Of a stretch of DNA of 64,000 nt, positions 35,122-45,045 are shown piece by piece. Below the pieces are notes generated by a model. It worked only from the letters and a program-made list of their open reading frames with translations. It made no database searches and had not been told where the DNA came from. Numbering within the stretch: position 1 is the stretch's first letter; each line of letters begins with the position of its first letter. A program made the position numbers and the translations under genes. Source of the stretch: JANNRR01 sp031401675 (GTDB lineage Bacteria > Pseudomonadota > Alphaproteobacteria > Rhodobacterales > Rhodobacteraceae); assembly GCA_031401675.1 (NCBI GenBank), contig JANNRR010000105.1, forward strand, positions 1 to 64,000. The letters run 5' to 3'.

Positions 35122-37284
35122 ATGGCAATTTGGAAAAGTCTGGGGACTGGCGGTCAGGTTGCGGTGGGGGCCGCAACTGCGGCGGTGGTGGCGGTGATCG
35201 GCTGGTTGGTCGTGCAGGACCCGAAAATCGTCCCGGCAGGGGATCAGGCGGCAGACGGCAAGATGCTGGCGGAACCCGCCGAAACCGGCGACGGCGCTGC
35301 TGCGGGTCCTGAAACGGTCGTCACAACGCCCGCTCCCGTCGAAGTGGCAGCGGAACCTGCTGTCGACGCGGTGGCCGAGCCCATCGCCGAGACCGTTGCC
35401 GAGCCGGCACCGCCAGCGGTGGCCGAGGCTCCCGCCGCTGCGGCGGAAGTGGCGGCAGAGGCTGTCGCGGCGACTGATCAGCCTGCCGGGGCAACCGAAC
35501 CGCCGCCCGCCCCGACGGTGGATGTGGTCCGGGTCGATCCCAAGGGCAATGCCCTGATTGCAGGCTCGGCCGAACCGGACAGCGACGTCTCGATCCAGGT
35601 GGATCAGGCCGAAGTCGCGGTGGCAAAGGCCGACCGCAAGGGCAAGTTCGTCGCCATGTTCACGCTGGCCCCCAGCGACATTCCGCGCGTGATGACGATG
35701 ACGATGCGTCTGGCTGACGGCAAGCAGATCCGCGCCACCGGCGATGTGATCCTGGCCCCGACGCTTGGCCCGGTGATTGCCCCGGCCGCGGTGGCATCCG
35801 CCGATCCGGCAGTGGAGCTGGCAGAGGTGGCGGCTGCCGAACCGGCGGCCGAGCCCGCGGCAGACTTGGAAACCGCTGCCGCCGACACTCTGCCGGCCGT
35901 TGTGGCTGCCGCAGAGCCGGAGGCACCGGCGGTGTTGCTGGCCGAACCCACCGGCATCAAGGTCCTGCAGCCGGCAGGCGATGCGCTGGCCGAGAATGTG
36001 GTGATCGACACCATAACCTACGATCAGGCGGGTGCTGTGCAACTGGCCGGGCGCGGCCGTGCCGACAGCGGGCTGCAGGTCTATCTTGACAACGCCCCGA
36101 TCGTCACCACCCGGATCGAACAGGACGGCAACTGGCGCACGCCGCTGCCCGGAGTGATCGGCGGGCTCTACACCTTGCGGGTCGATCAGCTGGACGCCCA
36201 GGGCAAGGTCACCTCTCGCTACGAAACGCCGTTCAAGCGCGAGGAGCCGCTGGCGATTGCCGCCCTGTCAGAGCCTCCGGCCCCGGTCGCGGAACCCGTG
36301 GCCGAGGCGCAAGTGGAACCGGCCACGCCGCCGGAAACGACGGCCAGCATCGCAGCAGAGCCGATGTCGGCCGACCCGAATGCAACGCTGAAGGCCGAGG
36401 CGGTCGCCGAACTGGCAGCCGAGGCTCCGGTTAAGGAAGTTCCGGTTGAAGAGGCCCTGCCAGTCGAACCTGCCGCCTCGGAAGCCGTTGCCGAGGCGGA
36501 TGCCGTTGCCGCAACCGAACCGGCCAAGCAGGCCGAAACCGAGCCCGAGGTGGCACCTGCGCTGGAGGCCGCCCCCGAAATCGTGGCCGAGGCTGAACCG
36601 GCCAAGACGCGAAACGCGTCACCGGGCGCGACGCCGAAAGCCGAACCGGCTGTTGCGGCAGATGAACCGGCTGCGTCCGCCGAAGTGGTGGTGGCGGAAC
36701 CCGCTCCTGCTCCTGCTCCTGCTCTTGCTCCTGCGCCGGCACCGCCTGCGCCGGAGCCCGAAGTCGCGGAAGCGGTGGTTGTGCCGGTGGAGCCGGTGGC
36801 GGAACCGGTCGCGACCAAAGGTGCCGAAGCCCTGGCCGAGGCTGCAGCCGAACCCGTCGCCGAACCCGTCGCCGTTGCCGAAGCCGTCCCGGAAGCTGCC
36901 CCGGAAACGGCCCCGGAAGCTGCCCCGGAAATGGCCCCGCCCGCCGAACTGGCACTATCCGAACCGCAACCGGCGCCAACCCCCGAGGTGCTGGCGCCGG
37001 AGCCGCCAAAGGCTGCCGACAATCTGGTCGTTGCGGCAGCCGAAACCGCCACCGAGCCCGTCGCTCAACCCGTCACCGAACTGTCACCGGCAGCGGTGGT
37101 CGAGGGTCCGAGAGTGACGATCATCACGGTGCAGCCCGGCTATACCCTGTGGCAGATCGCCAGCGAGGCTTACGGCGAAGGCGTGATGTATGTTCAGGTG
37201 TGGGATGCCAACCGCGAAAAGATCCGCGACCCCGATCTGATCTATCCGGGTCAGGTGTTTACGGTTCCGGCCCCGCCCGACTGA
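35122..37284 (+). CDS. LysM- and Ig-like-domain envelope protein
   Basis: A 720-residue protein with a single N-terminal membrane helix (VAVGAATAAVVAVIGWLVV), a long Ala/Pro/Glu/Val-rich region with low complexity, an Ig-like segment at about 130-210 (VDPKGNALIAGSAEPDSDV), a second one at about 275-375 (PAGDALAENVVIDTITYD) and a C-terminal LysM domain (VQPGYTLWQIASEAYGEG) that binds peptidoglycan. It is predicted to be a membrane-anchored periplasmic protein that contacts the wall. The rich central region gives many spurious frames on the other strand. The ATG at 35122 begins the membrane helix. Confidence 0.85.
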   Translation: MAIWKSLGTGGQVAVGAATAAVVAVIGWLVVQDPKIVPAGDQAADGKMLAEPAETGDGAAAGPETVVTTPAPVEVAAEPAVDAVAEPIAETVAEPAPPAVAEAPAAAAEVAAEAVAATDQPAGATEPPPAPTVDVVRVDPKGNALIAGSAEPDSDVSIQVDQAEVAVAKADRKGKFVAMFTLAPSDIPRVMTMTMRLADGKQIRATGDVILAPTLGPVIAPAAVASADPAVELAEVAAAEPAAEPAADLETAAADTLPAVVAAAEPEAPAVLLAEPTGIKVLQPAGDALAENVVIDTITYDQAGAVQLAGRGRADSGLQVYLDNAPIVTTRIEQDGNWRTPLPGVIGGLYTLRVDQLDAQGKVTSRYETPFKREEPLAIAALSEPPAPVAEPVAEAQVEPATPPETTASIAAEPMSADPNATLKAEAVAELAAEAPVKEVPVEEALPVEPAASEAVAEADAVAATEPAKQAETEPEVAPALEAAPEIVAEAEPAKTRNASPGATPKAEPAVAADEPAASAEVVVAEPAPAPAPALAPAPAPPAPEPEVAEAVVVPVEPVAEPVATKGAEALAEAAAEPVAEPVAVAEAVPEAAPETAPEAAPEMAPPAELALSEPQPAPTPEVLAPEPPKAADNLVVAAAETATEPVAQPVTELSPAAVVEGPRVTIITVQPGYTLWQIASEAYGEGVMYVQVWDANREKIRDPDLIYPGQVFTVPAPPD

Positions 37285-37338
37285 CGCGCAGACTGACGCG
37301 CAGAATGACGCGCAGAATCACGCGCAGACTGACCGCCA
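37279..37338. repeat. Tandem 12-bp repeats across the LysM-gene stop codon
   Basis: Five 12-bp units starting with GACTGACGCGCA (37279 and 37291 identical, the next three with one or two changes). The first unit contains the stop codon of the LysM gene, so the array is 3' untranslated. Function unknown. Confidence 0.8.
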
Positions 37339-37443
37339 ACTTGCGGTCTGGCCCAGGCACGGGCGAACCGCCTGCCCGCCGCCTCTGGCCTTTTGCCGCC
37401 TGCGCTCTTAGGTAAATGGCGAAGCGGGATCGGGGCAGGCAGA

Positions 37444-39279
37444 ATGACGGATGTGGCAGGGGCGGATGCCAGAAAGGCCGAGCGGCGCAGCGCCTGGAAC
37501 GTGATCCGGGGGGTCGGCCCCTATCTGTGGCCCGACGGTCAGGGATGGGTGAAACGCCGGGTGGTGTTTTCGCTGATCGTGCTGGTTCTGGGCAAGTTGA
37601 TCGCCGTCGGCTCGCCGCTGTTCTACAAGGCGGCGGTTGACGCGCTGGCCGGGGATGCCGGGTCCGCCGCCTGGCTTCTGGCCATCGGTGCGGTTGGCCT
37701 GACGGTGGCCTATGGCATGTCGCGCCTGCTGACGACCGGCTTTCAGCAATGGCGCGACGTGATCTTTGTCCGGGTCGGCCAGCGCGCCCTGCGCCGCATC
37801 GCCATGGAGACCTTTACCCACATCCACCGCCTGTCGATGCGCTACCACATCACCCGCAAGACCGGCGGCCTGTCGCGGATCATCGAACGCGGTGTCAAGG
37901 GCGTCGATTTCCTGCTGCGCTTTCTGATCTTTTCGGTCGGCCCGCTGATGCTGGAACTGGTCCTGGTCGGGACAATCCTGTTTTTCTATTTCGACGCCCG
38001 CTATCTGGCCGTGGTCGCTGTCATGATCGGTCTGTACATCTGGTTCACCTTTGCCGTTGCCGAAATGCGGGTGCGCATTCGCAAGGAAATGAACACCCAG
38101 GATACCGACGCCAATCAGAAGGCGATCGACAGTCTGCTGAACTTCGAAACCGTGAAGTATTTCGGGGCCGAGGCCCTCGAGGCGCGCCGCTATGATGCGG
38201 CAATGGCGCTCTATGAGGTGGCTGCCATCAAGACCAACAATTCGCTGGCGTTTCTGAACTTCGGTCAGGGCCTGCTGATCACCGTGGGGCTGGTGATCGT
38301 GATGGTGATGGCGGCGATTGAGGTGGAGCAGGGCACCCTGACGGTCGGCGATTTCGTGATGGTGAATGCCTACATGATCCAGATTGCGATGCCGCTGGGC
38401 TTCCTTGGCACCGTCTACCGCGAGATCCGGCAGGCACTGACCGACATGTCCGAGATGTTCGACCTGCTGGACCAGCCGGCCGAGGTCAAGGACCAGCCGG
38501 GGGCACCGGCATTGGTCGTGACGGGCGGCGAAGTTGTGCTGGACAACCTCAGCTTTCACTATGACGCCGCCCGTCCGATCCTGAAGAGTGTCAGCCTGAC
38601 GATCCCCGCCGGGCAGACCGTGGCGATTGTCGGCCCGTCGGGATCCGGCAAGTCGACCATCGGGCGGCTGTTGTTCCGGTTCTACGACGTGACCGGCGGC
38701 GCGATGCGGATCGACGGTCAGGATGTGCGCGCGGTGACGCAGGACAGTCTGCATGCCCAGATCGGGGTGGTGCCGCAGGATACCGTGCTGTTCAACGACA
38801 CGGTCTATTACAACATCGCCTATGGCCGCCCCGAAGCGACGCGCGACGAGGTGGAGGCGGCGGCCAAAGCGGCGAAAATCCACGATTTCGTGCAGCGGAT
38901 GCCAAAGGGTTACGACACCCAGGTCGGCGAGCGCGGGCTGAAACTGTCGGGCGGCGAAAAGCAGCGGGTCGGCATTGCCCGGACCTTGCTGAAAAACCCG
39001 CCGATCCTGCTGTTGGACGAGGCGACTAGTGCCTTGGACAGCCAGACCGAACGCGACATTCAGGACAGTCTGAAAGACATGGGGCATGGTCGCACCGTCA
39101 TCACTATAGCGCACCGGTTGTCGACCATCGTCGATGCCGACCTGATCGTGGTGCTGGAGGATGGCCGGATCGTCGAACAGGGGCGGCACGAGCAACTGCT
39201 GGGCAATGGCGGGCGCTATTCGGCGATGTGGCTGCGCCAGAGCAGCGATGAGGAAGAGGCTGCGGTGGCGGCGCAATAG
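37444..39279 (+). CDS. Atm1-type ABC transporter (HMT1/ABCB7 family)
   Basis: A 611-residue half-transporter with fused membrane and ATPase domains. The membrane part carries the Atm1 signature segment TDANQKAIDSLLNFETVKYF with GAEALEARRYD, which contacts glutathione in homologues; the ATPase has GPSGSGKST, LSGGEKQRVGIARTLLKNP and DEATSALDSQ. Family members export glutathione-derived sulfur compounds or metal-glutathione complexes. The ATG at 37444 is preferred, with GGGGCAGGCAG upstream. Confidence 0.9.
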   Translation: MTDVAGADARKAERRSAWNVIRGVGPYLWPDGQGWVKRRVVFSLIVLVLGKLIAVGSPLFYKAAVDALAGDAGSAAWLLAIGAVGLTVAYGMSRLLTTGFQQWRDVIFVRVGQRALRRIAMETFTHIHRLSMRYHITRKTGGLSRIIERGVKGVDFLLRFLIFSVGPLMLELVLVGTILFFYFDARYLAVVAVMIGLYIWFTFAVAEMRVRIRKEMNTQDTDANQKAIDSLLNFETVKYFGAEALEARRYDAAMALYEVAAIKTNNSLAFLNFGQGLLITVGLVIVMVMAAIEVEQGTLTVGDFVMVNAYMIQIAMPLGFLGTVYREIRQALTDMSEMFDLLDQPAEVKDQPGAPALVVTGGEVVLDNLSFHYDAARPILKSVSLTIPAGQTVAIVGPSGSGKSTIGRLLFRFYDVTGGAMRIDGQDVRAVTQDSLHAQIGVVPQDTVLFNDTVYYNIAYGRPEATRDEVEAAAKAAKIHDFVQRMPKGYDTQVGERGLKLSGGEKQRVGIARTLLKNPPILLLDEATSALDSQTERDIQDSLKDMGHGRTVITIAHRLSTIVDADLIVVLEDGRIVEQGRHEQLLGNGGRYSAMWLRQSSDEEEAAVAAQ

Positions 39280-39693
39280 GGCGGTGCGGGTTGCGGGTTT
39301 GTCAGACCGGACGCCGCCCTGTGCGTTGTAGATTGTCGGGGGCCAAACTTCCTTGGAGTTCTGACGGTCCTTCGCTGTCAAGCTGTGCTATGGGCCGCCG
39401 GAGGCTGGTTTTTGCCGACATGATCGCGGCAACCTTCCTTTCCGCGTAACGAGGTGGGGTCTGCCGATTGTGATGGACTTGCGTTAAGAAAGTATGAAGC
39501 AGATTCTATATATCGCTCTATTACAATGGCTTAACTCGAATAACACGCGTGTTACGCCCCGTTGCGCCGCCTTCAAGTTCGCCCGGTCGTCCGGTCGGTC
39601 TTTCCCGGGGGCAGGGCTTGGCAAGCTGTCGGGTTTCAGGGTAAGACCTGTGAAAAGTGCGCCCGGACCGGGCCTCGGGCGGAGAGACGGCGC
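39280..39693. promoter_or_regulatory. Promoter region with a 14-bp palindrome
   Basis: 414 bases without a gene. The stretch 39480-39560 is AT-rich and contains the perfect palindrome TAACACGCGTGTTA (39541-39554), probably an operator, upstream of the tetratricopeptide-like and bamB genes. The frame of the downstream gene is open through part of it but homology begins at 39694. Confidence 0.45.
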
Positions 39694-40347
39694 GTGAGCA
39701 ATCCTGACAGTTTCATCGACGAGGTCACCGAAGAGGTGCGCCGTGACCGCCTGTTCGGCCTGTTCCGCCGCTATGGCTGGATCGCAGTCGTTCTGGTTCT
39801 GCTGCTGGTCGGCGGTGCCGCCGTTCGCGAGTGGCAGAAGGCCCGCGCCGAGGCCGAGGCCGAGCGCTTCGGCGATGCGGTTCTGGGGGCGATCGAGGCA
39901 CCCGACGGCCCGGCGCGTACCGAAGCCCTGGCCGCGATATCGGCCGATGGCGGGCGCGGGGCTGTGCTGCGGTTCCTGATCGCCGCCGATGCGGTGAACG
40001 CCAAGGACCGCGCCGCCGCCCTGATCGCATTGGATGGCATCATCGCCGACACCAGCCTGTCGCAGAGCTACCGCGACCTGGCGGCGTTGAAACGGGTGAT
40101 GCTGGCCGGAGCCGACCTGCCCGCTGCAGACCGTATCGCCGTACTGGAAGGGCTGGCCACCCCCGGCCGCGCCTTTCGCCCGCTTGCCCTGGAACAGATC
40201 GCGATGATCGCCGTCGAGACTGGACAAACCGCTGACGCGATTGCCGGGCTGCGTGACGTGCTGAAGGAACCGCAGGTCACCGAAGGCTTGCGCCGCCGGG
40301 TGACACAGGTAATGGTGGCGATGGGCGCGGACCCCGAGGCCCAATGA
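39694..40347 (+). CDS. YfgM-like tetratricopeptide membrane protein
   Basis: A 217-residue protein with one membrane helix (YGWIAVVLVLLLVGGAAVREW) after a short cytoplasmic start (SFIDEVTEEVRRDRL), and helical repeats in the periplasm. It resembles YfgM, an ancillary factor of the SecYEG translocon and outer-membrane assembly, consistent with bamB directly downstream (as in the yfgM-bamB arrangement of enterobacteria). GTG start with GGAGAG upstream. Confidence 0.8.
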   Translation: MSNPDSFIDEVTEEVRRDRLFGLFRRYGWIAVVLVLLLVGGAAVREWQKARAEAEAERFGDAVLGAIEAPDGPARTEALAAISADGGRGAVLRFLIAADAVNAKDRAAALIALDGIIADTSLSQSYRDLAALKRVMLAGADLPAADRIAVLEGLATPGRAFRPLALEQIAMIAVETGQTADAIAGLRDVLKEPQVTEGLRRRVTQVMVAMGADPEAQ

Positions 40348-40396
40348 TCCCGGCCCGCAATCGAATTCATTTCGCGGGCGCAACGAGGCAGGCGCG

Positions 40397-41728
40397 GTGA
40401 AGCGGACCCGGACGAGAGCGATTGGCGTGGTGGTTTTCGCGGCGCTGGCCTTGATCGCCGCCTGTGCGGATCGCGAGGAGATTCTGCAAGGCCAACGGCT
40501 GGACCTGCGGGCCCCGCCGGACGCCGCCGCAGAACCCGAAGCCCCGCCAGTCGCAACTGCCGTAGCGATAAGCCTGCCGCCGCAAACCGCCAATGCCAGT
40601 TGGACCCATCGCGGCGGCAGCGTCGAACATCGGCTGACCCATCCGGCACTTGGCCAGAACCTGACGCTTGCGTGGCGGGCCGGCATCGGTGCGGGCGACG
40701 GGCGCAAGCAACGCATCACGGCGGAACCGGTGGTCGCGGATGGCCGCATCTTTACGCTGGATGCGGCCGCCACAGTCACTGCCGTCGGGTTGAACGGCGC
40801 CGTGCTTTGGTCGCGCGATCTGACCCCGTCGTCGGAAACCGCAGGCGAGGGGTCCGGTGGCGGGCTGGCCTTTGACGACGGACGGTTGTTCGTGACCTTG
40901 GGTTTCGGGTCGCTGACCGCGCTTGATCCGGCCACCGGTGCCGAAATCTGGGTGCAGAAATTCGACGCCCCGGTGTCGAGCGCGCCAACGGTACAGAATG
41001 GCCTGGTCTTTGTGGTGGCCGAGGACAGCTCGGCCTGGGCAGTCGATGCCGGCAATGGCAAGCTGCGCTGGCAGCTGCCGGGAACCCCGTCGGTGGCCGG
41101 CATGGTGGGCGGCTCGGGGCCGGCGCTGGCCGGCAGGCTGGTGATCCTGCCGTTCCCGTCCGGCGAAGTGCAGGGGGCGCTGAGCGACAGCGGCCAGCCG
41201 GTCTGGACCGCGAACGTGGCGGGAAAAAGGGTCGGGCGGGCCTATACCGGTGTGCCCGACATCACCGGCGCCCCGGTCGTGGTCGGCGAGGTGATCTATA
41301 TCGGCAACCAAAGCGGGCGGGTAGCGGCGCTGGAGGCCGGATCGGGCAAGCGCATCTGGACCGCGCGCGAGGGTGCCTATTCGGCGCTGTTGCCGGTTGG
41401 CGGGTCGCTGTTCCTGATCAGTGACGAGGCAAAGCTGGTGCGGCTGGATGCCGGCACCGGCGCGCCGATCTGGTCGGTGGACCTGCCGTACTTCACAGCC
41501 GACAAGGTCAAGAAGCGCAAGGGCGTGTTCGCGCATTACGGGCCAGTCTTGGCAGGCGGGCGGTTGATCGTGGCGTCGGATGACGGTCTGATCCGGCAGT
41601 TCGACCCGGCCTCTGGCGCGCTGATCGCCACGGTTGCTTTGCCCGGCCCGGCGGCAACCGACCCGGTGGTGGCGGGCGGCGTGCTGTATCTGGTGTCCAC
41701 CGACGGCGCGTTGCAGGCATTTCGCTGA
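40397..41728 (+). CDS. bamB: BamB-like outer membrane assembly lipoprotein
   Basis: A 443-residue lipoprotein; the signal peptide ends in the lipobox LIAAC. The mature protein is a PQQ-like beta-propeller with repeated WxxD/E-type segments such as LTALDPATGAEIWVQKF and WAVDAGNGKLRWQLPG. In the BAM complex the protein is an accessory to outer membrane beta-barrel insertion. The GTG start follows GAGGCAGG by a few bases. It sits between the YfgM-like gene and der, the usual order in many proteobacteria. Confidence 0.9.
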   Translation: MKRTRTRAIGVVVFAALALIAACADREEILQGQRLDLRAPPDAAAEPEAPPVATAVAISLPPQTANASWTHRGGSVEHRLTHPALGQNLTLAWRAGIGAGDGRKQRITAEPVVADGRIFTLDAAATVTAVGLNGAVLWSRDLTPSSETAGEGSGGGLAFDDGRLFVTLGFGSLTALDPATGAEIWVQKFDAPVSSAPTVQNGLVFVVAEDSSAWAVDAGNGKLRWQLPGTPSVAGMVGGSGPALAGRLVILPFPSGEVQGALSDSGQPVWTANVAGKRVGRAYTGVPDITGAPVVVGEVIYIGNQSGRVAALEAGSGKRIWTAREGAYSALLPVGGSLFLISDEAKLVRLDAGTGAPIWSVDLPYFTADKVKKRKGVFAHYGPVLAGGRLIVASDDGLIRQFDPASGALIATVALPGPAATDPVVAGGVLYLVSTDGALQAFR

Positions 41729-41796
41729 CCGGTTCGCCCTTTCCGATGACCTGATCCGGGTGTAAGGCGGGCGCTTGCGCCGCCCCGGAGGTACCG

Positions 41797-43251
41797 ATGA
41801 GTTTCACCCTTGCCATTGTTGGCCGCCCGAACGTGGGCAAGTCGACGCTGTTCAACCGGCTGGTCGGGCGCAAACTGGCGCTGGTGGACGATCAGCCCGG
41901 GGTGACGCGTGATCTGCGCGAGGGCGAGGCCCGTCTGGGCGATCTGCGCTTTACGGTGATCGATTCGGCGGGGCTGGAGGAGGTGACCGATGACAGCCTT
42001 CAGGGCCGGATGCGGCGGCTGACCGAACGGGCGGTGGAAATGGCCGATGTCTGCCTGTTCCTGATCGACGCGCGGCAGGGCGTGACCCCGACCGATCAGG
42101 TGTTTGCCGAGATCCTGCGCAAGAAGAATGCGCATGTGATCGTCGCCGCCAACAAGTCCGAAGGCAAGGCCGCCGATGCCGGGGTCCTGGATGCCTATGC
42201 GCTTGGGCTGGGCGAGCCGGTGCGACTGTCGGCGGAACATGGCGAGGGGATGGACGAGTTGTATTACCAACTGCGCCCCCTGGCCGAACAGTTCGAAGCG
42301 CGGGCTGCCGCCGATGCGCCGGATGTGGATGTGGATGTTTCTGACGAGGTGCCCGACGGGCCACGGGTGCCGACGCTGGCGCGGCCGCTGCAAATCGCGG
42401 TGATCGGGCGGCCCAACGCCGGAAAATCGACGCTGATCAACAAGATCATCGGCGAGGAGCGGTTGTTGGTCGGACCCGAGGCCGGGATCACCCGCGACGC
42501 AATTTCGGTGCAGACAGTCTGGGAAGGAACTCCCTATCGGATTTTCGATACGGCCGGCATGCGCAAGCGGGCCAGGATCGAGGACAAGCTGGAAAAGATG
42601 TCGGTTTCCGACGGCATCCGGGCGGTGAAGTTTGCCGAAGTGGTGGTGGTGCTGCTGGATGCGGCGATTCCGTTCGAGACCCAGGATCTGCGGATCGCCG
42701 ACTTTGCCGAGACCGAAGGCAGGGCGGTGGTGATCGCGGTCAACAAGTGGGACCTGGAGGATGAAAAGCAGGACAAGCTGCGCGAAGTGCGCGAACTGTT
42801 CGAGAAGCATCTGCCACAATTGCGCGGTGCGCCACTGGTGACGGTTTCGGCGATCACCGGCAAGGGGCTGGACCGGTTGCAGGCCGCGATCATCCGGGCG
42901 CATGCGGTCTGGAACCGGCGAGTGCCGACGGCGCGACTGAACCAGTGGCTGGCCGCGATGGTCGAGGCGCATCCGCCGCCGGCCCCGGGCGGGCGTCGGA
43001 TCAAGTTGCGTTACATGACCCAGGTGAAAACCCGCCCGCCGGGTTTCGTGGTGATGTGCGCCCATGCCGAAAAGCTGCCGGAAAGCTATTCGCGCTATCT
43101 GGTCAATGGCTTGCGCGAGAATTTCGATATGCCGGGCACGCCGATCCGGTTGACGTTCCGCAGCCAGACCGACAAGAACCCATTCAAGAACCGCAAGAAG
43201 GACGCGCCGTCCAAGCTGCGCAAGCACATCAGCGGGCGCGCACCGGACTGA
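41797..43251 (+). CDS. der: Ribosome-biogenesis GTPase Der (EngA)
   Basis: A 484-residue GTPase with two G domains: GRPNVGKST (residues 8-16) with DQPGVTRD, and GRPNAGKST in the second domain with GPEAGITRD, then NKWDLED and the C-terminal KH domain. It functions in 50S subunit maturation. GGAGG lies before the ATG. Full length. Confidence 0.97.
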   Translation: MSFTLAIVGRPNVGKSTLFNRLVGRKLALVDDQPGVTRDLREGEARLGDLRFTVIDSAGLEEVTDDSLQGRMRRLTERAVEMADVCLFLIDARQGVTPTDQVFAEILRKKNAHVIVAANKSEGKAADAGVLDAYALGLGEPVRLSAEHGEGMDELYYQLRPLAEQFEARAAADAPDVDVDVSDEVPDGPRVPTLARPLQIAVIGRPNAGKSTLINKIIGEERLLVGPEAGITRDAISVQTVWEGTPYRIFDTAGMRKRARIEDKLEKMSVSDGIRAVKFAEVVVVLLDAAIPFETQDLRIADFAETEGRAVVIAVNKWDLEDEKQDKLREVRELFEKHLPQLRGAPLVTVSAITGKGLDRLQAAIIRAHAVWNRRVPTARLNQWLAAMVEAHPPPAPGGRRIKLRYMTQVKTRPPGFVVMCAHAEKLPESYSRYLVNGLRENFDMPGTPIRLTFRSQTDKNPFKNRKKDAPSKLRKHISGRAPD

Positions 43252-43321
43252 CCGGCCGCCCCATTCAGGTGTCGGACACGGCGAGTGTTGCCCGGGCAGG
43301 TCGACCGTCAGGGTGTGCAGG

Positions 43322-44428
43322 TCATTCGTCGCCGGCAATCAGGAAAATCTCGCCCGCGGCCTCGCGTTCGCGGATTGCCGAAACGATGGCATTCATCGCT
43401 TCTTCCCCGGCCTTGTCGCGCACCTTGCCAAGACCGGCCATTTCCTCTTTCAGCGTTCCGGCCATCCGCTGCGACATGTTGGCCAGAATGAATTCGGCGG
43501 CGGCCAGCGCCGGCCCTTTGGCGGCGGCAAGTGCGGTGACCAGAACCGCCTGCGGCACGCCGCGAATGATTTTGGGCACATCGCGGGCGTCAATTCGCGC
43601 TGGGATATTGGCAAAGGTAAAGATCGCCTTTCGCACTTCCTCGGCAAACACGGCGTCGGTTTCCTCCAGGCCCCGCAGCACATCCTCGCGGGTTTGCGCC
43701 AATGAGAAGTTGAGGATTGCCCCGATGCGTTCGACCGGATTGGCGTCGAACGCGCGCGGCGGCGTCGCGTCCAACTGGCTGGACAGGGATTGACCGATGC
43801 GCAACACCGTATCGGGCTGCACGTTTCCGGTCAGCGACACGGCATAGGCGATGCGCCGCGCCCGTTCGCCGGGCAGTCGGCCAAGCAGATCGGCGGCTTT
43901 GGAGACCGGTAGTTTTGACAGCATGACCGCGCCAACCTCGATGCTTTCCTCATCAAGCACCTTGGCCAGAACCTCGACATCCAGCCCGGCGATGCGGTGC
44001 CACGGGTCGGCGTCCGGATTCTGCCCGACCATCCGGCGCAGGCGGCTGACGGCATTGGCCGAGATATGGCCGTCCATGATTTCCAAAGCGCGTTCAATTC
44101 CGCCGGGGAAGGCCAGCCCGGACCCCTCCAGCTCTTCCAGGAATTCCTCGCACACATGACGCAGTGTTGCGCGGTCGATGCGGCGCATCATCGCCATCTG
44201 CTCGGTCAGGTCGGTCTGCATGTTGTCGGTCATGCTGGCAAGAGGCACTGGCGCGCCTTCGGCCAGCAGCAGTCGCACGATGATCGCTGCCTTTTGCCGC
44301 CCGGTCAGATCGCGGCGCGGCGATTCGGCCAGGGAACGGGTCGAGGTTGCGGCAAGGGGTTGCTGCCCCTGCCGCAACGGCGCTATCGCGTTTTCCAAGA
44401 GCGTGCTCCCGCTTTTTGCCTGTGCCAT
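43322..44428 (-). CDS. fliG: FliG-like flagellar motor switch protein
   Basis: A 368-residue protein with the three FliG domains; the N-terminal domain begins near LTGRQKAAIIVRLLLAEG, the middle region holds HPQ-like VEVLAKVLDEESIEVGAVML, and the C-terminal domain contains the torque-helix region (GLEETDAVFAEEVRKAIFTF). No other flagellar genes are in the window, so it is separate from a flagellar operon here, which I recall for some Rhodobacterales. Convergent with der. Confidence 0.85.
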   Translation of the reverse strand: MAQAKSGSTLLENAIAPLRQGQQPLAATSTRSLAESPRRDLTGRQKAAIIVRLLLAEGAPVPLASMTDNMQTDLTEQMAMMRRIDRATLRHVCEEFLEELEGSGLAFPGGIERALEIMDGHISANAVSRLRRMVGQNPDADPWHRIAGLDVEVLAKVLDEESIEVGAVMLSKLPVSKAADLLGRLPGERARRIAYAVSLTGNVQPDTVLRIGQSLSSQLDATPPRAFDANPVERIGAILNFSLAQTREDVLRGLEETDAVFAEEVRKAIFTFANIPARIDARDVPKIIRGVPQAVLVTALAAAKGPALAAAEFILANMSQRMAGTLKEEMAGLGKVRDKAGEEAMNAIVSAIREREAAGEIFLIAGDE

Positions 44429-44502
44429 AGCGGCACGTTGCCATCGCCCGAGGAAACCAGAACGAGCTTAAGGCAAGGTTAGGGAGCTTCAGAAAAAACC
44501 GC

Positions 44503-45045
44503 TCAATATGTATAGGTTACGCCGGTTTCAATCGCCCTGCGCAGAGAGGTTTCGGCCCAGGTGCCAGCACCGCCACGTGCGCCGATCTGGTCAAGCTGCA
44601 GCTGCGCCAGCTCAATCTCGCCTTGCTCGACAAGCCCCTGACCCATGTAAGAGCGGGCAAGGATGTTGTCGGGATTGATCGCCAGCGCCAGCTGATAGAA
44701 GTCCATGCCGCGCTCGAGATTGCCCATCTTGCGATTGATGAAACCCAGGTAGGTCAGAACTCGGTCGTCGGACTGGTCGGACATTCCTGCCAGAACCGAC
44801 AGCGCCGCGTCATACTTGCCGGCATAAGCAAGCTCTCGCACCGCCTGATACAGGGTGTCGTCATCCAGACGGCCTTCGACCGGCGCCAGGCACTTCTTGG
44901 TCTTTTCATCGAAGACCAGCCCCTCTTCGCACTTCGTCGTCGTGGCGGTCGGCGTTGGCGGCGTGGTGTCGTCGCTGCCGGCGGCAAAGGACGCAAATGG
45001 GGTCATGGCCAGTGCCAGAACCGGAAACAGGTATTTGTTCAGCAT
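44503..45045 (-). CDS. Secreted TPR-repeat protein
   Basis: A 180-residue protein with a signal peptide (MLNKYLFPVLALAMTPFASFA), a short Cys-containing segment (CEEGLVFDEKTKKCLAPVEG) and tetratricopeptide repeats (LAYAGKYDAALSVLAGM, GNLERGMDFYQLALAINPDN). The repeats suggest protein-protein contact in the periplasm. The Cys segment resembles the mature part of the 50-residue protein encoded 168 bases upstream on the same strand. No further assignment. Confidence 0.75.
   Translation of the reverse strand: MLNKYLFPVLALAMTPFASFAAGSDDTTPPTPTATTTKCEEGLVFDEKTKKCLAPVEGRLDDDTLYQAVRELAYAGKYDAALSVLAGMSDQSDDRVLTYLGFINRKMGNLERGMDFYQLALAINPDNILARSYMGQGLVEQGEIELAQLQLDQIGARGGAGTWAETSLRRAIETGVTYTY

Noticed and set aside
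36219..37052. Long minus-strand frame of Ala/Gly/Ser-rich protein opposite the LysM gene
   Set aside because: It is the reverse complement of a low-complexity Ala/Pro/Glu coding region, with no start site and no independent support.
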